Assembly (NCBI RefSeq): GCF_009741445.1
Contig: NZ_CP046507.1
Coordinates: 1,178,001-1,242,000, forward strand
Reading direction: 5' to 3'
Source: Mycobacterium avium subsp. avium
GTDB lineage: Bacteria > Actinomycetota > Actinomycetes > Mycobacteriales > Mycobacteriaceae
DNA length: 64,000 nt
The notes beneath the pieces are model-generated. The model did not search any database. It saw only the letters and a list, made by a program, of their open reading frames with translations, and was not told the origin of the DNA. Numbering within the stretch: position 1 is the stretch's first letter; each line of letters starts with the position of its first letter. This document shows positions 58,001-64,000 of this stretch, piece by piece. The position numbers and the translations under genes were made by a program.

Positions 58001-61000
58001 ATGGAGCTTGATGCTCAAGCACTTCCGCTTACGCGCGGACAGCTAGACATCTGGCTTGCGCAGGCAACGGGTCACTCCAGCACCGAGTGGCAGCTCGGCC
58101 TGTTCGTGCGCATCGACGGCCGCGTCGAGCGCGACGCGTTGCACTGGGCGATCCGGCAGGCGGTGCAGGAGGCTGAACCCGCCCGTGTCGCGTTCTTCGA
58201 GGTGGACGGCGCGGTCTACCAGCGGGCGATCGAGCATCCGGACGTCGAGCTGACCTTCGACGACCTGAGCGGCCTGGACGACCCGGTGGCCGAGGCCCGC
58301 CGCCGGGCGCTGGCGATCCAGCGCACGCCGATGCCGCTGTCCGGGCCGTTGTTCCGGTTCGCCCTCTTTGCGACCCGGCGGGACCAGTTCTACTTGTTCG
58401 CCTGCTGCCACCACATCGTCATCGACGGCACCGGCGTCGGGCTGGTCGGTCACCGCATCGCCTCCATCTACTCCGCGATCGTCGCCGCCGGACCCATCCC
58501 GACGGCCGTCTTCGGCTCGCTGCGGGAGCTGGTCGAGTGCGAGTCGCACTACGAATCCTCGGCCGACTACCGCGACGACGAGGCCTACTGGCTGGCGAAC
58601 CTTCCGCCCGAAACCACCCGGCTGCCGGCCGCCCCGGCGCAGCGTGACCCGTGGCCGTCGGCGCCGGTGCCGCTGGACGCCGACGTCGTGCGCCGGGTGC
58701 GCCGGCTGTCGGAGGTCTGGGGCGTCTCGCAGACCTCGGTCATCACCGCGGCCTGCGCCCTGCTGGTGCGGGCCTGGGACGGCGACGGCTCCGGCGTCGT
58801 GCTCGACTTCCCGGTCAGCCGGCGGGTGCGCCCGGAGCTCAAGACGCTGCCCGGGATGGTCGCCGGGGTGGTGCCGCTGGTGTTGAGCCTGGCGCCGCAG
58901 TGCACGGTCGCCGCCTTCTGCCGGCACGTCGAGACCCGCATCGACGAGGCGATCCAGCACCAGCGATTCCCGGTGCACGCGCTGGAGCGCAAGGTCCGCG
59001 GCTTGGCCCGGCCGCCCGAACGGGTGAGCGTCAACTTCATCCCGTCGGCATTCACCCTGCCGTTCGGCGGCGTCACCGCGTCGGCGTCGTACACCAACTC
59101 CGGCCAGGCCGACGGGTTCGGGTTGATCTTCTCCAGCGACGGCGACGAGCTGTTCTTCAGCACGGCGGGTAGCTGGGCACCGTGGTCGGGGCTGGGCGCT
59201 GCCGAGTTGGCCGACCGGCTGCAAGGGGTGCTGACGGCGATGACCGCCGATCCCACCCGGCCGTTGCGGTCGCTGCAGCTGCTCGACCAGAGCGGGCGCG
59301 ACCGACTCGATCTGTTCGGCCGCCGCGCCGCGCTGTCCGAGCCGCTGGCACCGGTGTCGGTGGTGGACCTGTTCGCGGCGCAGGTGGCCCGCACACCGGA
59401 CGCGGTGGCGCTGACGTGCCGGGGCCGGTCGATGACGTACCGCGAGCTCGACCTGGCGGCCAACCGGCTGGCGCACGCGTTGATCGATCGTGGCGCCGGC
59501 CCGGGCGAGCTTGTGGCCCTGGTGTTTTCGCGCTCGGCTGAGGCGATCGTGGCGATTTTGGCGGTGCTGAAATCCGGTGCGGCGTACCTGCCGATCGACC
59601 CGGCACTGCCGGCGGCCCGCATCGAGTTCATGCTGGCCGACGCCGCCCCGATCGCCGCGGTCGGCACCGCGGCGCTGGCCGGCACGTTGGACGGGTTCGA
59701 GCTGCCGGTCATCGACGTCGACGATCCGGCGCTGGCCGGCCAACCCGGCACGGCACCGCCGACGCCGGCCCCGGACGACCTGGCCCACCTCATCTACACC
59801 TCGGGCACCACCGGCGTGCCGAAAGGTGTTGCGGTGACTCACCATAACGTTGCGCAGTTGTTCGACGACCTGCGCATCGGCATCGAGTTGTCGGCGCAGC
59901 AGGTGTGGACCCAATTCCATTCCTACGCTTTCGATTTCTCGGTGTGGGAGATCTGGGGTGCGCTGCTGCACGGCGGCCGCCTGGTGGTGGTGCCCGACGC
60001 GGTGACCCAAGCTCCCGACGAGTTGCACGCGCTGCTGGTCGACGAGGGCGTCACCGTGCTGACGCAGACCCCGTCGGCGGTCTCGACCCTGTCGCCGCAC
60101 GGGCTGGACTCGGTGGCGCTGGTGGTCGGCGCCGAGCCGTGCCCGGCCGAGCTGGTGGATCGGTGGGCGCCGGACCGGGTGATGGTCAACGTCTACGGCC
60201 CCACCGAAACCACCATGTGGGCCTCCCACAGCGCGCCGCTGACCGCGGGATCCGGCGTGCCGCCCATCGGCTGGCCTGTGCGCGGGGCGGCCTTCTTTGT
60301 GTTGGACGGCTGGTTGTGTCCGGTGCCGGTGGGTGTGGTCGGGGAGTTGTACGTGGCGGGTGTGGGTGTGGGAGTGGGGTATTGGGGGCGTGGGGGGTTG
60401 ACGGCATCGCGCTTTGTGGCGTGTCCGTTTGGTGGGGTGGGGGTGCGGATGTATCGGACGGGGGATTTGGTGCGGTGGGGTGTGGGTGGGGGGTTGGAGT
60501 TTGTGGGGCGGGTTGATGAGCAGGTGAAGGTGCGGGGGTATCGGATTGAGTTGGGTGAGGTTCGTGCGGCGTTGTTGGGGGTTGAGGGTGTGGAGCAGGC
60601 GGTGGTGCTTGCTCGTGAGGATGGGGTCGGTGAGCGGCGGCTTGTCGGCTATGTGACCGGAGCCGCTGACCCGGTCGAGATTCGGGCCCGGTTGGGTCAG
60701 CGGCTCCCTTCTTTTATGGTGCCGTCGGCGGTGGTGGTGCTTGATGTGTTGCCGTTGACGGTGGGCGAGAAGGTGGATGTGGGGGCGTTGCCGGCGCCGG
60801 TGTTGGGGGGTGGGGGTTTTCGGGCGCCGGTGGGGGTGGTTGAGGAGGTTTTGGCGGGGGTTTTTGGTCAGGTGTTGGGGGTGGGGCGGGTTGGGGTTGA
60901 GGATTCGTTTTTTGATTTGGGGGGTGATTCGCTGTCGGCGATGCGGTTGATCGCGGCGGTCAATGGTGTGTTGGGTGCTGGGGTTTCGGTGCGTACGTTG

Positions 61001-64000
61001 TTTGAGGCGCCTACGGTTGCGCAGTTGGCGCCTCGGGTGCGCGGTGGTGGCCGCACGCTTGCTCGGGTGGTGGCGGGTGAGCGGCCGGCGGTGGTTCCGT
61101 TGTCGTTTGCCCAGTCCCGGTTGTGGTTCCTCGACCAACTGCACGGGCCGTCCCCGGTGCACAACATGGCCATCGCGCTGCACCTGCGCGGATCGTTGGA
61201 TACCGACGCCATGGGCGCCGCGCTGCTCGACGTGGTGGGCCGGCACGAGAGCCTGCGTACCGTGTTCGCCGTCTGCGACGGCACACCGCACCAGGTCGTC
61301 ATCCCCGCCGAACAAGCCGACATCGGCTGGCGGGTGATTGACGCCAACGGATGGCCGGCGAGCCGGCTGAACGACGCCATCGACGCGATAGCCGGCCACC
61401 GATTCGACCTGTGCCACGAAATCCCTTTGCGCGCACAGCTTTTCCGCCTCGCCGAGGACGAGCATGTGCTGGTGGCGGTGGCCCATCATATCGCCGCGGA
61501 CGGATGGTCGCTGACCCCGCTGGTGCGCGACCTCGGCGCGGCCTACGTCCGCCGATCATCCGGGCGGGGCCCGGATTGGGGGCCGTTGCCGGTGCAGTAC
61601 ATCGATTACGCGCTGTGGCAGCGGGCGCAGTTCGGTGATCTCGAGGACCCGGACAGTCCGATCGCGGGGCAGTTGCGTTATTGGCAGGAGGCGTTGGCCG
61701 GGTTGCCCGAGCGGTTGGCGTTGCCGACGGATCGGCCGTATCCGGCGGTGGCTGATCATCGTGGGGCTCGGGTGGACATCGACTGGCCGGCGTCGCTGCA
61801 GCAGCAGATATCGGCCCTGGCCCGGGTGCATAACGCGACCAGTTTCATGGTGGTGCAGGCCGGCTTGGCGGTGCTGCTGGCCAAGCTCGGTGCGAGTTGT
61901 GATGTGGCGGTGGGTTTTCCGATTGCCGGGCGTGGTGACCCGGCTCTTGATGACCTGGTCGGGTTCTTCGTCAACACCCTGGTGCTGCGCGTCGATTTGT
62001 CCGGTGATCCCACCGTCGGCGAAATCCTGGCCCGGGTGCGCCAACGCAGCCTGGCCGCCTACGAACACCAGGACGTGCCCTTCGAAATCCTGGTCGAGCG
62101 GCTCAACCCCACCCGATCGCTGGCCCACCACCCACTGATTCAGGTGATGTTGACCTGGCGCGGCGACGATCCGACGCGGCTGCGCCTGGGCGAGCTGGAG
62201 GTCGCGGCGCTGCCGATCGACATCGGCACCGCTCGAATGGATCTGACCTTCTCCCTGTGCGAACGCTGGACCGAGGAGGGCCGGCCCGCCGGCATCGCCG
62301 GAACGGTGGAATTCCGCACCGACGTCTTCGACGCGGACACCATCCGCACCCTCACCGAGCGGCTGCGCCGGGTGCTCGACGTCCTGACCGCCGACCCGGG
62401 CCGGCACCTCTCGTCGATCGAGGTGCTCGAGGACACCGAGTTTGCCCGGCTCGACATATTCGGCAACCGCGCGGCGCTGGGCCGGTCAACGACGGGCGCC
62501 TCGGTGCCCGCGCTGTTCGGCGCCTGGGCGCAGCGGGTGCCGGGGGCGGTGGCGATCAGCAGCGCGGACCGCTGCTGGACCTATCGGGAGGTCGACGAGA
62601 CAGCGAATCGGCTGGCGCACTTGCTGATTCAGCACGGCGTGGACCGGGGGCAGTACGTGGGGTTGCTGCTGGACCGTTCCGCCGAGGCGGTCGTCGCGAT
62701 CCTGGGGGTACTGAAGGCGGGCGCGGCGTACGTGCCGATGGATCCGGCGGTGCCGGCGGCGCGGATAGCCTTCATCGTCGCCGACGCCGATCTGCGGGTG
62801 GTGGTGACCGATGCGGGATCGCGCTCCCGGCTGACCGGGCTCGGCGCGGCGATCGTCGACCTCGACGATCCGGCGTTGGCGGACTACCCGGCCACCGAAC
62901 CGGCCGGCCCGGGCCCGGCCGCCGGCGACATCGCCCACGTGATCTACACCTCGGGCACCACCGGCGAACCCAAGGGAGTGGCCGTCAGCCACCGCAACAT
63001 CACCCAACTGTTCGCGTCGCTGGACACCGGCATCACCCTGGGACCGGATCAGGTGTGGAGCCAGTGCCATTCGCTGGCATTCGACTTCTCGGTGTGGGAG
63101 ATCTGGGCCGCGCTGCTGCACGGCGGGCGGCTCGTGGTGGTGTCCGACGCGGTGGCCCGCTCACCGGATGACCTGCGGCGCTTGCTGATTCGCGAGCGCG
63201 TCACGGTGTTGACGCAGACGCCGTCGGCGGCCGGGGCACTGTCGCCGCAGGGGCTGGACTCGGTCGCCCTGGTGATCGGGGCGGAGCCGTGCCCGCCCGA
63301 GTTGGTGGACCGCTGGGCGCCGGACCGGGTGATGATCAACGTCTACGGGCCGACCGAGACCACCATGTGGGTGTCGCACAGTAGGCCGTTGGCGGCGGGC
63401 TCGGGCGCACCGCCGATCGGGTCGCCGGTGGCCGGGGCATCGTTTTTCGTGTTGGACCCCTGGTTATGCCCGGCCCCGGTGGGGGTCACGGGGGAGCTGT
63501 ATGTGGCGGGCGCCGGGGTGGGCGCCGGCTATGTGGGCCGCGCGGCCTTGACGGCGTCGCGGTTTGTCGCCTGCCCGTTCGGTGGTACCGGCACCCGCAT
63601 GTACCGCACCGGCGACCTGGTCCGCTGGGGTGCCGACGGGCAGCTGCACTACGTGGGCCGGGCCGACGAGCAGGTCAAGATTCGCGGGTATCGCATCGAG
63701 CTCGGCGAAATCCGTTCCGCGCTCACCGATCTCGACGGCGTCGAGCAGGCTGCGGTGATCGCCCGAGAGGACAGCCCCGGTCACAAACGCCTGGTCGCCT
63801 ACCTCACCGGGACCGCCGACCCCGCGCAGGTCCGCACCCAGCTGGCCGACCGGCTGCCCGGCTACATGCTGCCGTCGGCGGTGCTGGCGCTCGACGCGCT
63901 GCCGCTGACGGTCAACGGCAAGCTGGACACCCGCGCCCTGCCCGCCCCCGAGCTCCGCGCCGAAAACCGTTACCGCGCACCGCAAAACCCCACCGAGGAA
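58001..64000 (+). CDS. Third large NRPS, C-A-T-C-A-(T)..., product unknown, runs out of window
   Basis: A frame without stops begins at ATG 58001 (GGGGAG four bases upstream) and is still open at the window end, 2000 codons later. Approximate domains: starter-type condensation, [17 protein letters not shown] start, HHIVIDG near 137; A1 ([11 protein letters not shown] near 599); T1 (LGGDSL near 973); C2 of the LCL type ([25 protein letters not shown] near 1161); A2 ([11 protein letters not shown] near 1648, NGK near 1970), then the start of a carrier domain. The first C domain matches that of Mps1 and its ATG aligns, so it probably also takes a fatty acyl group. No epimerase follows module 1, and C2 is unlike the epimerase-linked C domains of Mps1/2. 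Both pockets read D-F-W-T-V-G-V-M-W-K, so both modules should load the same residue, which I cannot name. It is not the GPL peptide; a second lipopeptide is the best guess. Confidence 0.9.
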   Translation, partial: MELDAQALPLTRGQLDIWLAQATGHSSTEWQLGLFVRIDGRVERDALHWAIRQAVQEAEPARVAFFEVDGAVYQRAIEHPDVELTFDDLSGLDDPVAEARRRALAIQRTPMPLSGPLFRFALFATRRDQFYLFACCHHIVIDGTGVGLVGHRIASIYSAIVAAGPIPTAVFGSLRELVECESHYESSADYRDDEAYWLANLPPETTRLPAAPAQRDPWPSAPVPLDADVVRRVRRLSEVWGVSQTSVITAACALLVRAWDGDGSGVVLDFPVSRRVRPELKTLPGMVAGVVPLVLSLAPQCTVAAFCRHVETRIDEAIQHQRFPVHALERKVRGLARPPERVSVNFIPSAFTLPFGGVTASASYTNSGQADGFGLIFSSDGDELFFSTAGSWAPWSGLGAAELADRLQGVLTAMTADPTRPLRSLQLLDQSGRDRLDLFGRRAALSEPLAPVSVVDLFAAQVARTPDAVALTCRGRSMTYRELDLAANRLAHALIDRGAGPGELVALVFSRSAEAIVAILAVLKSGAAYLPIDPALPAARIEFMLADAAPIAAVGTAALAGTLDGFELPVIDVDDPALAGQPGTAPPTPAPDDLAHLIYTSGTTGVPKGVAVTHHNVAQLFDDLRIGIELSAQQVWTQFHSYAFDFSVWEIWGALLHGGRLVVVPDAVTQAPDELHALLVDEGVTVLTQTPSAVSTLSPHGLDSVALVVGAEPCPAELVDRWAPDRVMVNVYGPTETTMWASHSAPLTAGSGVPPIGWPVRGAAFFVLDGWLCPVPVGVVGELYVAGVGVGVGYWGRGGLTASRFVACPFGGVGVRMYRTGDLVRWGVGGGLEFVGRVDEQVKVRGYRIELGEVRAALLGVEGVEQAVVLAREDGVGERRLVGYVTGAADPVEIRARLGQRLPSFMVPSAVVVLDVLPLTVGEKVDVGALPAPVLGGGGFRAPVGVVEEVLAGVFGQVLGVGRVGVEDSFFDLGGDSLSAMRLIAAVNGVLGAGVSVRTLFEAPTVAQLAPRVRGGGRTLARVVAGERPAVVPLSFAQSRLWFLDQLHGPSPVHNMAIALHLRGSLDTDAMGAALLDVVGRHESLRTVFAVCDGTPHQVVIPAEQADIGWRVIDANGWPASRLNDAIDAIAGHRFDLCHEIPLRAQLFRLAEDEHVLVAVAHHIAADGWSLTPLVRDLGAAYVRRSSGRGPDWGPLPVQYIDYALWQRAQFGDLEDPDSPIAGQLRYWQEALAGLPERLALPTDRPYPAVADHRGARVDIDWPASLQQQISALARVHNATSFMVVQAGLAVLLAKLGASCDVAVGFPIAGRGDPALDDLVGFFVNTLVLRVDLSGDPTVGEILARVRQRSLAAYEHQDVPFEILVERLNPTRSLAHHPLIQVMLTWRGDDPTRLRLGELEVAALPIDIGTARMDLTFSLCERWTEEGRPAGIAGTVEFRTDVFDADTIRTLTERLRRVLDVLTADPGRHLSSIEVLEDTEFARLDIFGNRAALGRSTTGASVPALFGAWAQRVPGAVAISSADRCWTYREVDETANRLAHLLIQHGVDRGQYVGLLLDRSAEAVVAILGVLKAGAAYVPMDPAVPAARIAFIVADADLRVVVTDAGSRSRLTGLGAAIVDLDDPALADYPATEPAGPGPAAGDIAHVIYTSGTTGEPKGVAVSHRNITQLFASLDTGITLGPDQVWSQCHSLAFDFSVWEIWAALLHGGRLVVVSDAVARSPDDLRRLLIRERVTVLTQTPSAAGALSPQGLDSVALVIGAEPCPPELVDRWAPDRVMINVYGPTETTMWVSHSRPLAAGSGAPPIGSPVAGASFFVLDPWLCPAPVGVTGELYVAGAGVGAGYVGRAALTASRFVACPFGGTGTRMYRTGDLVRWGADGQLHYVGRADEQVKIRGYRIELGEIRSALTDLDGVEQAAVIAREDSPGHKRLVAYLTGTADPAQVRTQLADRLPGYMLPSAVLALDALPLTVNGKLDTRALPAPELRAENRYRAPQNPTEE
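60364..60397 (+). other. Potential G-quadruplex motif 1
   Basis: Five G-runs of three to six bases separated by loops of three or four bases (GGG-tgt-GGG-agt-GGGG-tatt-GGGGG-cgt-GGGGGG) on the coding strand. It meets the classical four-run rule; formation in the cell is not shown. Confidence 0.55.
60805..60836 (+). other. Potential G-quadruplex motif 2 at the A1-T1 linker
   Basis: GGGGGG-t-GGGGG-ttttc-GGG-cgccggt-GGGGG on the coding strand, loops of 1, 5 and 7 bases. It lies in the linker between the A1 core and carrier domain T1. Confidence 0.55.

Larger units (their letters stand above)
60286..61120 (+). other. G/T-skewed mosaic patch in the third NRPS (end of A1, T1, start of C2)
   Basis: For about 800 bases the coding strand becomes extremely rich in G and T and poor in C (3 C in the 60 bases 60481-60540), while the frame stays open. 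Codons switch from GGC/GTC/CTG to GGG/GTG/TTG. The protein shifts toward Gly and Val as well, for example [17 protein letters not shown] in place of the [17 protein letters not shown] seen elsewhere. Normal composition resumes around 61120 inside C2. Confidence 0.75.

Noticed and set aside
60286..61120. The G/T-rich patch read as an assembly error or an inserted repeat element
   Set aside because: The NRPS frame and motif order (A8, A10, carrier site) continue unbroken through it, and no terminal repeats or duplications bound it.
58043..61489. A 1148-codon minus-strand open frame opposite the third NRPS
   Set aside because: Mirror frame; the + strand frame through the region has all NRPS core motifs in order, and the odd protein composition at 60300-61000 merely reflects the G/T-skewed patch.
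1..64000. CRISPR arrays, tRNA or rRNA genes
   Set aside because: No regularly spaced repeats beyond the IS terminal boxes and no cloverleaf or rRNA signature was noticed on reading either strand.

Overview
The window is high-GC actinobacterial DNA from a Mycobacterium of the avium-intracellulare complex. It carries the glycopeptidolipid (GPL) locus: mbtH-mps1-mps2, the mmpS4-mmpL4a-mmpL4b exporter, a drrABC transporter and sugar-decorating genes. It begins inside meaB next to lipL, the pair I recall as Rv1496-Rv1497 in M. tuberculosis, where gmdA/epiA-type genes also follow. Species and serovar cannot be fixed from sequence reading alone. || Layout. 1-1726: tail of meaB and a lipL esterase. 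1934-16493: core GPL tailoring block with an O-acyltransferase, two sulfotransferase-like paralogues, a nucleotide-sugar epimerase, a membrane-anchored TylF-type methyltransferase, two closely related TylF-type O-methyltransferases flanking two GT1 glycosyltransferases, a third methyltransferase, an SDR oxidoreductase and a convergent GT1 gene in the gtfB position. 16635-29170: a visibly more A/T-rich serovar-specific island with a small methyltransferase, a glycosyltransferase-like gene, UDP-glucose 6-dehydrogenase, two GT2 glycosyltransferases, GDP-mannose dehydratase, GDP-fucose synthase, an FkbM methyltransferase and a second acyltransferase split by a 2533-bp IS21-family element. 29384-38539: leftward operon mmpS4-mmpL4a-mmpL4b-drrA-drrB-drrC. 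39248-57425: rightward mbtH-mps1-mps2. 58001-64000: a further very large NRPS gene that leaves the window. || How it works together. Mps1 and Mps2 read as C-A-T-E-C-A-T-E-C / A-T-E-C-A-T-R, with A-domain pockets fitting Phe, Thr, Ala, Ala. This matches the GPL core acyl-D-Phe-D-alloThr-D-Ala-L-alaninol, the terminal reductase releasing alaninol. MbtH assists the A domains. The GT1 enzymes and methyltransferases build the 6-deoxytalose/rhamnose core, the island supplies GDP-fucose and UDP-glucuronate plus transferases for a distal chain, and MmpS4/MmpL4a/b export the product. || Most notable: (i) an uncharacterised NRPS directly downstream of mps2 that starts with the same type of condensation domain as Mps1 but has no epimerase after module 1; (ii) an 800-bp G/T-skewed mosaic patch with G-quadruplex motifs inside it; (iii) the IS21 insertion with a clean 5-bp target duplication that leaves a chimeric but in-frame acyltransferase; (iv) long exactly repeated tracts between NRPS modules; (v) two sulfotransferase-like genes in a GPL locus.
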